This document shows positions 23,720 through 36,767 of a stretch of 64,000 nucleotides of DNA, in pieces. The DNA is taken from positions 1,433,501-1,497,500 of the forward strand of contig JABAKD010000028.1 in NCBI GenBank assembly GCA_012845835.1, given 5' to 3'. The number at the start of each line of letters is the position of its first letter. Positions within the stretch are counted from its first letter, which is position 1. Under the pieces are notes generated by a model. That model was not told where the DNA came from and did not search any database. It saw only the letters and a list, made by a program, of their open reading frames with translations. A program made the translations under genes and the position numbers. Origin of the DNA: Undaria pinnatifida. Its lineage: Eukaryota; Sar; Phaeophyceae; Laminariales; Alariaceae.

Positions 23720-25300
23720 GAAGGGAGGGGGGGGGGGGCAGGGAATGGGTGGGAGGCATAGGCAAAGTGTGGAGGTGGGGGATACAGGCTGAATGCAGTC
23801 TCGGTTTCAGTAATAAGTAGCCGGTCGTCCTAGTGGTCCGTCCGTCCGGCTCCTGCTGCTACTGCTACTGCTGCTGACTCTGTGGTCTTGAGAGTTTGAG
23901 GCACCCTCTGCGAAACACTAGCCGGGGCGTAGTCGAGACCGAGGCGGCCCAGGGTGTGCACAGTGTGTATGTACCCGAAGTTTGTCGGTTCACGAGTTGA
24001 TGTAGAGGGACCGCATGTGGAGCAAGGCTACATAAGTAGCATTTTGGAAGGCACTTTTTACCACGTATTCGACACTATCGTTGAGAGTCACTATCATGTG
24101 GCTATGATACGAACAGGCCTTGACGTACATACCATAACCAGGGATTCGTGTTTCCCGGCAACGGTAATCACCAGGAATTTATAAAGCTCGAGGAAACATT
24201 TTTCAGAACATAATTCGAGGCATTTTTTTAGTAGGGGTGCACGGGGCCAAGAAAAAGAAAGGAAAAAGAAAATTCGGGGGTCTACTTGCGAGTCTGCCAC
24301 CAGAACAAAATTTCACGTGGTTTTTCGACGGTCTACAGTACTACGAACGACTTCCGATACACCCACCGAAGCAGGGACAACCGGCCAATTGCGCGATCGA
24401 CAGCTGTAGCCGTGGTTGTCACGTGTCTCTGTGTTGGGGGCCCCTGTGCCCTGCACTCTTGTTCGCTTTTGTTTATGTAAAACTTGCAGTTGTGCTCGAT
24501 GGTCTAGCAGCACACCAGAACGTCCGCTCGTACGAAGTATCATTCTTACAGGAAATGCAATACTTTTTTCTGCATTCATATGAACATAAACGGCCGTTAT
24601 ATATTGGACAAAGTGATGCGAGTACGACTAAACTTGCCAACGGCACTCGTGCTGCACTATGTGATATCTGCTGTGGTTCTTGTTGCTACTGGTTGCTGCA
24701 GGATATACAGGAAGTTTCGCCCTACAGCTACTGCTGCTACACCTACTGTTGTGTGTTTGCCAATGTCATCGGTTGGCGTTCATGCTCGTCGTACATACTG
24801 CTGTTCTCACCCCGTACGTACGGGTTTCCTCGTACCTCAAACGTACGACGACGAGAAAAAAAAGATGACATGATGAAATGACACGGACTATGGCCACAGA
24901 GAAGCGAGCACAGCGGAATAGTTCGCTGCGGATCAACCGCACTCGTCCATGCCTGCAGCAGAGGCTGCCTGAGTGTCAGCGGCCGTGCTACAGCCAGCGC
25001 CAAAGGCCGAAGAGACGGCTCTACTGCTTGGTTTTGTCTCGAGATCCTATTACGTGAAAATATCATGATTTGGGCGTATATTTGTCACAAAGTTGTTGGA
25101 TGTCGGTAATTTGCGTCACGTTTAGGGTGCACCCACACTAAAAAATCACCTTTCCCACATGTCCTCCACCCCTCCCCCTCTTCAAAATGTTCGCAAGTAG
25201 CCATGGAAACCCCTGGGGTTACTATTATATTATTGAAACGCTGTAAAGCTCTGTGTATAAAGTGTTTGCCGTGTTTTCGAACTCCCAAATATGCCAGATA
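23720..25300. other. gene-free stretch upstream of the Myb/SANT-like gene
   Basis: The first 200 bases hold G runs and CTG words and would contain the promoter of the minus-strand gene, but no clear element is recognisable. The long + frame at 24237-24881 is Cys-rich only because of TGC/TGT repeats and is not called. Confidence 0.4.
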
Positions 25301-25317
25301 AAGCGGTGCCCTTCTCG

Positions 25318-25908
25318 GTGATCTCAACCGACAAATCATGCCAGATATAGTACCAAGTATATTTCGGTTTCTGAGATGGTTCGCACATTATTCTCAGACT
25401 TTCCTGAACGCGCGGCGAAGCCGCGCTCGGGTCGGAGCCTTAGCCTGGGCTAGGGTTGGGGTTAGGGTTAGGGTCGGGTTGGGTCGACGCCCTCTCGTGA
25501 CTTGTAAACGAAAAACATGTGGACACCAGGCCCTATCCCCTAGATCGTATCTAACGCCTCGTTATAACAATAATCTCTTGCAAGACACGCACGTTTGCAT
25601 GCCTGCACGTCTGAAAAAGGGGGAGATGATGTGGATACCAGGCCCTATCTCCTAGATCGTACCGCCTCGTAATCACTATAATCCTTCAAGGCCATCCTGG
25701 CTCCTCGAGGGCACTCTGAGGTGTTCCCTCATTGCTGACCCTCGAGCGTGCGGTTACGCATACCAGGTACTGCCCACCTCGGTGTGTCTCCACACCTCCA
25801 TTCTTAGGAAGAGGTTGACCTGCTGCGGGAATGCCGTAAAAACTAGAAATCTCAACAAGGCGAAATATATTTGGTACTATATTTGGTATGATTTGTGGGT
25901 TGAGACCG
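25318..25908. repeat. inverted-repeat element enclosing telomere-like repeats
   Basis: Left arm about 25320-25378 and right arm about 25843-25906 are reverse complements over some 55 bases (CTCAACC-ACAAATCAT-CCA, ATATAGTACCAA, TATATTTCG). Inside are TTAGGG-type repeats (25450-25490) and two direct copies of GGCCCTATC(C/T)CCTAGATCGTA at 25530-25555 and 25640-25665. Confidence 0.65.
25448..25492 (+). repeat. interstitial telomere-like repeat
   Basis: Degenerate GGGTTAGGG words (about six, with GGGTTGGGG and GGGTCGGG variants). Short CCCTAAC-like tracts also occur near 26160 and 28655-28690. Confidence 0.7.
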
Positions 25909-26459
25909 GTAGACAAAGGCCTATATTGCACTATTTAACAATAGTATTAGTTGAGGGGATCCGCTTGTTCGTAGACTCATGCTTCACGCATTACATGGGC
26001 CACCCGGGGATCATTATTGTTTTTGCCCGCCTCAAAAGGATGCCTCCTTGTTCGTGGACGAGGGGAAATCGGGGAAAATTATTGAAAAGGCTGAACAAGG
26101 CTGTTTCCCGGAAATGTGTTGGCTCGGGCCGCGGAAACACGTACGCCTGACACCAGATAAAAACCCTAACCCCAACCAAATCCCCTGATCCCAACCCATT
26201 CCAGTCAACCAATGTTTAGAGCAAGGACTCGTCTCGTATCATACACGGCAGGTGCGCGTCGACCATAGTGTATAGAGTAGTGTCGAACAAGTGGCAATGT
26301 CTACCATCTACCAGGTACAGCAGTATCTACAGCAGTGTTAAAGCATTTTCATTTGCGGTTTATGAAAACAGCAATTTCCTCTTCGGATACTCCTCGTACT
26401 CCTACAGAGTACCTGGTACGAAGCATTCTCCTACATAGGGGCCGCGTCTTGATCGCACA

Positions 26460-26880
26460 TGTGCATGACTGAAGGCATGGGCGACTGGACACCGAACACG
26501 ACCGCACTAACAACCGCGCCGCATTGACAAGCCGCACGACCAGTACCAACCAGCCAGTGCTGCAAAGGATCAGCGCAGTTGGCAAGAAAAGCGTTCGGGA
26601 AGGGACATAGAAGTAGTCGTAGTATTAATACCAAGATAGTGACAGGGAGGGGATTCAACCGCGACCGGCTGTACGTACTGGGGTGGTATTGGCCGAAGGC
26701 CGGAGGCTGGAGAAGGGATTGCTCGTATGATATGACCGTCGGAGAACGACTGGACACCAAACACCCCTGCGCTATCAACGCCGCTGCACTCACATTAGTC
26801 GTAGTAGGAACCAGCTGGTAGCCAAATGCTGCAAGGCTCGGTTCAGCCGTGCAGCAGCGCGCGCTGGTTGGTTGGGTGGC
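26460..26880. repeat. direct repeat pair of about 130 bp, period about 270
   Basis: CGACTGGACACC(G/A)AACAC, CGC-CTAACAACCGC/CGCTATCAACGC, AGTA-GAACCAGC-GCCA and TGCTGCAA recur in order at about 26480-26570 and 26748-26840. The 246-codon minus frame that crosses both copies is therefore treated as repeat-borne. Confidence 0.55.
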
Positions 26881-27477
26881 AAGAAGCGCAAAGCGCAAGA
26901 AGCGCAGAGCGCAATTGAGCCGGATGCGGTGGGATTTTGCGAAAACGCGGCGAGACTTCGGCCAATCACCGAGAGTGAAAATTATGAAACCGTCATATTT
27001 GTGCTTTGGGGTGTGGTTTTCGACCAGCCCGACTACTCGAACATAGGAGATCGCGATCGGAAACCTGATTCGCCGCCCTGCCGCCGTACGAGTCTGCTCG
27101 TCTCGGCCTTCCAAAGAGGAGCACGAATTTGAACCCGCTGCCATGAGCAACAAACTAACCCTCGAGCTCATTCGAGGTTTATGTCAGCCGCACGAGGACG
27201 AGGGCGGGGAGGAGAGAAGGAATAGCTCTAAATGTTGCTGTAGTCGTTACAGGACACACAGAAAGATCTTCGTCGTTAAGGTATTTTCGTGAAAGATCTT
27301 TGTATCCTCGCCGGAGATCTGACGGTGCTTCGATTGCGGGCGATCGGTGGCTAGAACCTCCAGTTAATTCGGCGGCTGTCGTTATGCGTCTGTTATAAAG
27401 ATCAGAAAGGAAAGATGTACGCCTGACCTTCAACCCGTGAGCAATTGCTTGCCGAGTGTGATCCCGATCAAATCACC

Positions 27478-30400
27478 ATGATGAAGGGGGTTATCGAAAG
27501 GCCTGGTGCTGAACCTACAGCGAGCACCGCCTCCGGGGGTGGCGATCCCGAGATGGAGCGTCGGGCCATGAGCCTGGCCGAACGGGAGCAATGCGGATTG
27601 GATAACTTCTGGGGGTTGGTTGCGAACCAGGCAGAGCAGGCAGAAGCAACGGCTGCCATGGAGATGGAGGACGTCAGGAGCGAGGCTGTGAGGGCAGGGA
27701 TTAAGAAAGAGGAAAAGTTTGCACTGTGGGAGCAGGAGGATCTTAGGATGAGGGAGACAAAGGGCGTCGTGAAGGGAAACCTGGAGGAGGCCGCCCGCAT
27801 TGAGTACCTCAAGGTGTTTATGATATAGTTGAATCTTTGTGCTTTTTGCTTATGACTGCACTGTTTTTCTCGTCGTAAACAGACAGACAGCACTGCTACT
27901 GCTGTGTCAACAAAGTAATCATATTTCAGCAAGATCCTCAGGCAAAGTTGATGTCTCTGCCTGTTGTGTCCACAATAGATAAGCAGTATAGACTATGAGC
28001 GGAGGGATAGAGACCACGCACTGTTTCGTAGGTGTTGTTTTCTTGTCGACATGGAAAGCTCGCACCGACACTTGAACCGATCAGGGGCGAGGTTCCAAGG
28101 CCGCAGATACCGAACGACCGGGAGACTTCTGCACTGTACTGCTGCATAAGTTTGTCGTACGTATTGTACGTGTGTGTACGAGCACACTCGTGTGCTGTAT
28201 CTCTGGTGTTCTAATGTAAGTCGTACGTATGGTGCGTGCATGTACGAACACACCGCCCTAGGTAGCTCTGGCGTTCTGATTGGCAGAAATTTCCGTGTAT
28301 TTCACGAACTGCTACCAATAACTGCTGTACTACTGGAAATACAGATAGCATGGTCACAGTGCAGTGCACCTTCACTGTAGCACCAGAGACAGCCGTTTTC
28401 TCCTGAATGTGTAAAATACACACTAGGCATATCATACCAGGCGCCACAGCTGTAGTGCAGAGAATTATCGCTAAGCCCCATGTGGAGCTAAACCTGTCTG
28501 AAAAAACTCACAGCTTGGCATGGGGATTTATACCCCGTCCTGCGTACGTAAGGTACAGCAGTTGCTCAAACGGTCGCACAACAAGTGTTTCCTGGTACGA
28601 ATATAGCTATTATTAATATTAATAGTTTAGCTACGAGTATGAAGCCTCATCCTCAAGCCCTAACCTACCCTACCCTAACCTACCCTACCCTTGTAAGCAA
28701 AAAATAAACAAATTAATATCAACATCGTAGAAGAGAGGAGGAGATGAGAGGTTCAGGTACTTGGTTGCACAGATCGTGGGACCAATCTCAGTTCCGTTAC
28801 GACCCAACCCGCACCATTCGTTCGGCAGATCTTCTATAGCGAGTCATCGGCAGATTTCTCCATCAACTACAGATGGCCAACGTGTGCATCCCTACAGCAT
28901 ACACTAGAACAGCGACAGCCAGACGCAGAGGTGGACGACAGCACCACTCTAACAGTCACGTTTAGCCGCGACGGCTCCTCGTACGTGAGCGCACACAAGA
29001 GCGGCGGCTATTCTCGGACAGAACAACCGATCTCAACAACACACAGCCTTGCCGCCGTCAGCAGCAACAGCACTACCACCGGGGGGAGCTCGTCGACCCG
29101 CCCCTTCCACAGCTTTCGGGGGAAAAAAGCTCACCAAATTATACCCATCAGGGATTGCTTTGTGGCCCCGAGACACATACCGGAGACGACCACCAGACAC
29201 GGGAATATCTCAATGGATGTAGCGAGCCCGTGTGTATCCAGTCACGGTGATGTAAGACCATCCACAACACCCGCTACCGCTGGGCTTACCCGAGCGGTAC
29301 ACCTACCCCCAATGGCGGAAACGATTCGAGAAGATCGAAGAATGCCTTTTGAAGATCCGAATACTATCACCGGGGGTGGTAAGTGCCGGTGTGTAAAAAA
29401 TAAGCAACTGCTTACACCCAAGCCGGGTGCTCCGGGAGAGTCGCTCATGCCATCTTTTCAGCGCAAGTTTGACGTGAAGCACGAGGTGTGGACGCGAGAG
29501 GCCGAAGAACACGCCGAAGAACGCATCTTTGAGGAGCAAATTCGCGCCGAGGAAATTATTCGAGAAATAAACGGGCTCTATGGCGGCGGCGGCACCGGCG
29601 GTGGCGGTGACTGTGGCTGTGGCGGTAGTGGGGGTGGTGGCGGCGGTGCACGAGATGCGTACAGACCTAAGGGAAATGGTATGTTTGATTCTGCGATCGT
29701 AGAAGGCGGGCGTCGAGAGCTTGGGGGCGAGCGGCGCCCACGTCGAACGAGGCGCCGCGGTTGGCGCGACGATGACTATTGTGACCAAGAAACAGTGGCC
29801 GAGTTGATACCGGAAAGGGAACAAGAGCTTCTCACACAGATGTTCCACATGTTGGATGCTCGCGATCGGGGAGAAGTTCAGCTGGACGAGGTGTTGTTTC
29901 ATATGACAGAGAACGCACAGGTATATACGCTCAGGATAATTGAAAACATTGTGTGCGTAGGGGATTCGAAGGTGTGGAGGTTCGTCCAGCACGTACTAGC
30001 GAGTTTGGTTTGATAGGGCTCATCGATCATACAAAATCGCCAGCAAATGGCGTGCATTCATATGTGCGCGGATTCTGCATTGTCTTGCCATTTTGAAACA
30101 CGTACAGAAGATTCCCCAACCCGCCTGTAAGGCACGAAGGTACCCTTCCCCAAAAACTTGAGACACAAAAAAAAAAAACTGCTACGATAGAGATAGCACT
30201 TTAAAATCAAGTTCTTTATGGCTGATGGGGCTTCTTAAATCGAGGAAGTATCCAACACAATGGCAATGCCATTCGCATTTTGGCAACAGCAGTACTTGCA
30301 TACCCAGGGCATGGGACTGCTGTGCAGGGGCATTCACTTTCGTTTTTGTTTCAAAAAGAGTTCTTCGAGTGAAGAGCCTCGGGCAGTTTAGGTGCCACTT

Positions 30401-33400
30401 TTACCGTAGCACGTGAAAAAATTAATCCTTTCCACGTATCTTAACCCTAACACTACCCTCCAACCCCCCCTGCCAACCCCCCTTCGCTCCAAATGTGCTC
30501 CTTCACCTCATCACAAGGTGAAGACCGTGCTGAAGCAGGTAAGTCTCTGGATCATGACCAAGACCCGCCGGTGGGAATGGGCCGAGGAACTGATCGACGC
30601 CCAGCCGGGGCGTACGCTAACGCTACCTTCCCTCTTAGAGTTCTGCCGGGGGTTTCACCAACAAAACGGAATGCGCCGCGATCACTTACGCTTGGCGCGA
30701 GCGCGGAGGGAGTCGGACGCGGCGCGGCGAGATTTTCGATCCAGACGACTTCTCCCGGCTGATTTAAAGGAAGGGCAGGAAGTGGAAGCGCTTTTCCTGA
30801 AGGTGAGACCGATTGACCGAAGAGCTTTGTAGTTTTGCGGTGCAGCACGATTGCATGACGGGCCAGGGTAAAGTTGGCTGACTGCAAGGCGCCGAGTATT
30901 TATTGTTGGTTAGGTGTTACAAGTTCGTTGCGTGCGGTAAGTTGCCGACTTCTGCCGTCTTCGCACCATCTGACGCGTTTGTGGCTCGACGTGAGGTGCT
31001 TAGAGATACAGACTACCTGGTTAGTTACTTGATAGGATTGCACTCCGCCGCCCGCTTTGGTTGGCCTTTACTCCGCCACGTAACTACGACTACTAACTAG
31101 CCGTGACCAGGGGTACGGTACGGTGTTATTGTGCTATGATATACCCCCCGTTTTCACTACCGGATTTGAGCCAATCGCACGAGTGACTCATTACCTCACG
31201 GTCAACAAGACTCTGGGCGATGTTTTTGGCGCAGCGTAGTTTACCGCTCCGTTGCGGGTTCATGTCGCGAATTTTAGCCGCACAAAAGCCTGAGACAGCA
31301 AAAGGAGCAGGGGGCCAATCGCGCGAGTGACACCGAGCCACCGCCAGAACAAGCCCCCCAAAATGACCCCCCTAGCATAGCCTGGACCCGCCCGCGTTAA
31401 GTAAATAAAATTCCACAACGCCAGTAGTTTCAGCAGAGCTCGAAGTTTTGAGGTGCCGCAGGATTGAATGAAGGCCGTTGGGGCGATAACTGTTGTCATG
31501 TGTCCAATCAATTACCTCGTGCGAAACTCTCTCCACAACCCCCTGTAATATACAACGTATGCTCGTACGGGCTTACACTTTTGGTTCTCCCTCTCGGGAA
31601 TGTAAGTTTCTCCCTCTCTGAAGTCCCAAGATGGACTCGGATAAAAAGAAAACATAGAAGCGGTTGAAAAATGAGTCCAGATTGCTACACGATAAGCGGA
31701 GCACTCAGGCCCCGACTGTTGTGCTCCAGCCGGACTTAAGACTGTCTTGAGCGTTTTTTACGGCGCGCGCGTCTGACACAATTTGTTCTAAACCCGGACT
31801 GGCGACGTATGTTGTGGTACTTCTACGTCGCCCCCTTGTGTGGTCGATGGTTTTTCCCGTGATGTTCTTCATCCGTTCTCAGGCTCTTCGCACGAAGAAC
31901 GGCGCTGAAAGATAGTACGCCTATCGCTAGGAGCCCGCGCAGTAGGACACTTACAACTGCCGTCACCTTGTATGCGTGGCAGCGAAAGAGTCCCCTATTT
32001 CTTTGCGCTGTCAGAATCGAAAACCGCGTTCGCTCATAATAAAATGTTCTCACGTCAAGCTAGACTCTCGCGTTATTTAACAAAACGCGTATGCCTCTAA
32101 ACACCACCAGGGGTTCGAATGGTACCGAGCATGGATCGTGAAATGCCACGAGAATGACACCTTCGATGTGCGCTTCACGCGCCCTCTAACCCCGTCGGAG
32201 GACGAATCCGAGTCCCCTCGGGGAGGGGAGGTGGAGAAGGTGGAAGAATGGCGGCCGAACGTGGAGACTCCTTTGCGGGATTCCGGATCAGAAGAATATT
32301 GGGGGAGTGACGGAGAGGTGGGATGATGGAGCTATGGAGCTCTATGTGCAGTCGGGTGTTTGACGAAAGGTGTAATCAAGAACGTTCCACATCGATCAGC
32401 ATAGATTGCCATGGTGTTCATCTTACGCGCGACCTGTGTGGCTTGGATCGTTCCTCGCAGTTCATCCCTTGCTCAAAATCCAACTGAAACATATCTTGTT
32501 GGCGTAGCGGGGGCACAGAATTCCACGCTCAACGCAACGAGCACATCGTTCTCACGTACGACCTGCGTGTTTGTATCGTACTTCGTCATGGCTGCTCTGT
32601 TTTGTGGTGTTAAATGTCAGCTTTTTCTTTTGTGATGCCAAATATACGCCATCGTGATCGAAATGCTAGATGCGGCATCGGAGTTGCATCCACTCTTCGC
32701 TTACAACAAGCGAGCTGCGATCATCTCCCAGAAGCATCAACCGAAAAAAATTGCATCTGGCGCTAGAATCAAACGAACGCTAAATTCCGTTCCGCCCATT
32801 TTTTTTCGCTTGGTGTTTGTCACCTGGTGGCAAAACGAACAAACGATAAATTTCGCCCCTTTTGTTTTGTTTTCGATCTTGACGTGATCGTTTCGCCAGT
32901 GCGCGTGGTACTCCCGGCGGCTACCCGTTTCGAAATAGATCGGGCGAGATTTCCGCGTTCTCCGGGTTGGCGTTCAATGTATGGACCATTCAATTCACAG
33001 AACTCACAGCTGATGTATTTGAAATAATTGAATTATAAACGAAACGTCTTCTCCCTGACCGAGCAGAGCTGCACTACTGCGGTGGCGGAGGAACAGTGGA
33101 GAGCTACCTGTGATCGTGTCGCTCAGTTTATCGGTGAGGAAAATATCACACACGACCAGGGTACGGGGGGGGAAACACCAATCCCAGCACCCTTCTCGCA
33201 CAAACATGCTTTCGGGGGCGTTAACCTTTCTAGAAATGCATCCACGGTTTGGGGGGCAAGCTCTAAGAAGTAGCGTGGGATATTTTATCTGGTACCGGGT
33301 ATTTCGGAGGAACATGACAATCACAACCAAACACGGTTACTAAAAATAGGGAAATGTATCATGTTTTTTCATGAGGTTGTCGTGGGTTATTTTCGACACG

Positions 33401-35359
33401 CAAGGTTACCACCCCTTTTCGTTCCACATCGGTTCCTTCATTGCCATTCGCGCGACAAGAGCTTGTTTTTGTCCGTGGACGGGTGTGTCGCCCTTCCGCG
33501 CATTTAGCGCAGGGCATCGATTCGTGCGTTCATACTCTAGTTTTCGTTTCTAGCAAATGTACTTTTAACCACACGGCTCGACGTTGAGACCGGAAAGACG
33601 TGTGCCCTCAAGACAAACTCACGTACGAGCAGACGTCGAGAGAGAGCAACCCGTGCCCGTCTGATGACATTACACAACGGAGAAATCCATGCTACACACC
33701 TAGTAGTCGTGTTGCTCCTTCCATGACTCGCTGGTACGGCTGTACTGTAGTCTCATTCAGGGCCTTTTTATCGGGGACTCAGGGCCACTCGCGCATGTGG
33801 CTTCCGCTTGTTCGTAGTTTTCGGGTTTCACGATATATGCACCTCCATGTTTTCTTTTGCTTTGCTTATCCCCTCTATTAGCTTCGCACTTTTTCGTTAT
33901 CCTTCTACCTCCGCACTTATAACTCGGACCGTGGAACTGCGCGTGTGTTTCGATGCGCCAACCAAACATATTCAACTCTGGTTTTGATTGGCCTCAAACG
34001 AAAACCGGGACGCCCTACCGTGGCGTTGGTCCCGCGTGCATCACGTCTCACACCGGGAAAACCAGCAAGTGCACGGTCACCACACGGTCACCTTTTTCTA
34101 CCCTTCCTACGCTCGCTGTGCGGTGGGCAATGTCGGCGATTTCGTGCCGTTTTCCGTCACGTAAGCATGTTTTACCCGTTGGCCCAGCCTCGACACCATG
34201 GTCGATATGTCTGCATTGACTCTCAGGACTGATCACATGTCCATGCCGATAAGTTTCCCAGGTGGTCGGGGTTTGGGCTAGGGTTTAAATTCAACTTACT
34301 TTTCAGTAAAAATATAATTATACACTACAGCTGTGAGATAGAGGATTTCCTCGAAACTTGTTTTTGCAAGCTGCGTGTGATACTCCAATCGTGCGTGTTA
34401 CGGGGTATGTTTGTCCTCATGAAGGATATTGGTCGGTGACTCCCCTTATAGTGCTAGATAGCATATTATGTAAACCGCATTGTCGAAGTTGGACCAAGGC
34501 ATACTATACAGCCCTTTACTACGATGTTCCCTGCCCGCGTGAAGGCAACTCCACTGGAAAACCGGTAAAAAGATCGAAAAATTTCCTAACCAAACTAAGG
34601 TTTACAACATTTTCCCACCCAGGTATACCCCCCGACCTCGGAGAGACGGAACCTGAGCTGCTGGAAAAGGCCTTCGACACGGTTTACCGGCTGGCAAAAA
34701 CGAAAACCGGAACACCGCTGGGCAGCGGCAACAAGGAGTTCCAATTATTCGAAGAGGCTTGTAGTAGTGGGGGCGGTAACGGCACCGTTATTGGGGACGG
34801 CAACAGGGGTACAACAAAACAGCCGGGTGGCGCGATTAGGCAGCAGGAGTTCTGGAGTATCACACCCGCTGGTGGTGGGGGTTGTGGTGGCGGTGATGAT
34901 GGTTGTGGCGGTGGTAGTGGTGGTGTTGGTGGGGGTGGCCGGGTGAGTGTGGGCGTCGGTGGTGATCGTGGTGGTGGTAACATCGATGCTCCTCGCGTCC
35001 TCGCATCCGAGATAACTCGTCTCCTGCTCGCGGGAGATTTAGACGAGTACCGGCAAGCCAGTCCAGCTCTCAGCGCAGCGTGCGTTTACCAAGACTTTGC
35101 CCGAGGGTTGGAAGACGTAGCCAAAGAGAGGCACGGGCGTAGTAGCACATCTAACGCGGACTGCCGCAACGGGGATTATAGCGGAGTAGGCAAGGCCCGA
35201 GGTGACGGTGACGATGTCTGTGCCGGTGAACGGGGGTGGGTGTCGAAGGAGGAATTTTGCGATTACTTTGAAGCGGTGACGGATTTAGTAGAGTTGAACG
35301 GTCTGAGTCTCACCCAGCCAGCCTGCCGCCAGTCTTCAACGACAGCCTTAAAGGCTTGA
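27478..35359 (+). CDS. EF-hand and Tudor-like domain protein
   Basis: Proposed exons 27478-27813, 28829-29920, 30518-30802, 32111-32306, 34623-35359 (about 880 residues). Exon 1, from ATGATG, encodes a charged helical segment; its link to exon 2 is by phase and order only. Exon 2 ends in a 12-residue EF-hand loop, DARDRGEVQLDE, between MFHML and VLFHM; upstream are a Glu-rich helix (EEHAEERIFEEQIRAEE), a poly-Gly tract and an Arg cluster. Exon 3 ends EGQEVEALFLK and joins exon 4's GFEWYRAWIVKCHENDTFDV, reading as a Tudor/Agenet-type strand pattern across the splice site. Exon 5 has a second Gly tract and GWVSKEEFCDYFEAV, like half an EF-hand. The exon 4 donor is uncertain: GTGACG at 32307 keeps the frame with exon 5, GTGGGA at 32318 does not. 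Function unknown; calcium and methyl-lysine or arginine binding are inference. Confidence 0.7.
28035..28150 (+). repeat. dispersed repeat D, copy 2
   Basis: In the proposed first intron of the EF-hand/Tudor gene. Same order of blocks as the inverted copy at 22838-22945: GACATGGAAAGCTCGCAC, GAGGTTCCAA-GCC and GAACGACCGGGAGAC. Confidence 0.6.
31125..31400. repeat. dispersed repeat F, copy 1
   Basis: Shares with 59655-59943 the blocks TTTTCACTAC, TTTGAGCCA, CGAGTGACTC, GCAGCGTAG, TTCAT-TCGC and CGCGAGTGAC-CCGAGCCACCG. Ends are weakly inverted (GCTATGATA... / ...CCCCCCTAGCATAGC), suggesting a MITE. Confidence 0.65.
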
Positions 35360-35460
35360 ACTCGATCACAGGATTCAGAAGGTCTGAACGGCCTGTGTCT
35401 CACCCAGCCAACCCGCTTCCAGGCTTCAACCGCAGCCTGCGAGAATTGGTCACAATATGT
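35281..35460 (+). repeat. 90-bp tandem duplication of the coding end of the EF-hand/Tudor gene
   Basis: Unit 1 (35281-35370) carries the last codons and the stop TGA at 35357-35359; unit 2 (35371-35460) repeats GGATT-AG, GAACGG-CTG-GTCTCACCCAGCCA and CTTCAAC-(G/A)CAGCCT downstream of the stop. A shorter related repeat with GGTCACAATA-GTATAG continues to about 35520. Confidence 0.75.
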
Positions 35461-36767
35461 ATAGGGTTTGTGAGCTGTGAGGCTTGAGCGTTGGTCACAA
35501 TAGGTATAGCGTTACGATGAGGCTCGAACGTAGGTACCCCCAGGTGTAGGGTTCGTGTCGCTGGATGGCTATGCGTATGGTTTGACGCTCGAGACGACGG
35601 GCCATACCATGAGCACGAGGTTTCGTGGTTTACGCGAGTTGTATGTAATCAGCAGCCATAGAAGGCCGGGCCTATACACGGCCATGACGATCATAACATC
35701 CTCCCCAGCTGGTTCGCTATGGAAAGCCAGCCACGTGAGGTCCGACTGTGGTACTCCGTTTATTCAATTTTAAATGCAGCGCGGAGTACAGTAGTCCTTC
35801 GTAACACGCGTCGCTATATTAACTCTATATTAACCACGACCTTACGTTGGTCAAAATGGCTGACATCATCAAGACTTGACAGGAGTAGCAGCGCAAGGTC
35901 CAAGACGTGCATGTAGTTAAACTTTTTGTTAAGCGTTCCTCAGTCAAAACACCACATACGTCTCGGAAGCGCACGGCAACACATCCCCGCTGATATTGCC
36001 GGATCGTGTTAGACGCTCCACAATAGCCCCCGAAAAACGCCGGGGTGCGGTAATATCGCCGGCAGGAAGTCATTGCTGAGACGCCAAGCCAAAGCAAACG
36101 GAAACAATCCGCACTACCACATAACGTAAGCAAAACAAAATCTGGGAACACACGACCAAAATGCGCACCAACACGAGAAAAGCTAAGGCGCCTCCGCAGA
36201 GCTCCCGAAGAAATGGTAAGGCAGCGAGGGTACGACGGTTTACGAAAATCAATCCCTCGGCGATTTTGCAGCCTTCGACCTGGGCGAATAACTTTCAAGC
36301 CCGCACAGCTCAGGGGGCAAAATAAACATGACTTGCACCGGACGCCCTTCAGCAAAACATGGGCAGGCCATTCCACCAATTACCCTTAATGCTGGCACGA
36401 CATTGAAAACGCTAACGCCATGTGCACGCGTTGCGTAACCCCTGCCAGCTCACCCTCCGGCGAAACCATTATTTCGCCACCTTTCCAACAACGGCCAGAA
36501 CCAAAGAACAAGAGTGTGTCTTCCGGAAAAATCCTTCTAGGTAACCAAGCAACTCCGCACCCAAATAGCATGAGCGCGTTGTCGCGGGAAAGTTTTCCCA
36601 GCAACTACAAGATTCCGCAGCATGGGACCACCCCAAACCAAACCAAAAACAATTATGGCAAGACCAAACCCGAACCTAACATGGTACCAGATTAAACCCA
36701 AACCAAACACGGGATCAGATGAAACCAAACCGAAATAAACCAGACTATTAATAGACGAAATACAAAA
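35461..36767. other. convergent intergenic region
   Basis: Lies between the 3' ends of the EF-hand/Tudor gene and AIP1. Near 36640-36750 there is an ACCAAACC-type simple repeat. The minus frame 35825-36379 shows no recognisable similarity. Nothing else supported. Confidence 0.4.

Noticed and set aside
24237-24881. 214-codon + frame rich in Cys and Tyr
   Set aside because: Composition follows TGC/TAC-rich simple sequence; no start context, no similarity.
26431-27171. 246-codon minus-strand frame
   Set aside because: Crosses a direct-repeat pair, no recognisable domain, no splice partners.
32318-32326. In-frame stop after the Tudor-like exon as the end of the EF-hand/Tudor gene
   Set aside because: A phase-compatible donor (GTGACG at 32307) leads to a long coding exon at 34623 with matching composition and a further EF-hand-like motif; kept as the less likely alternative.
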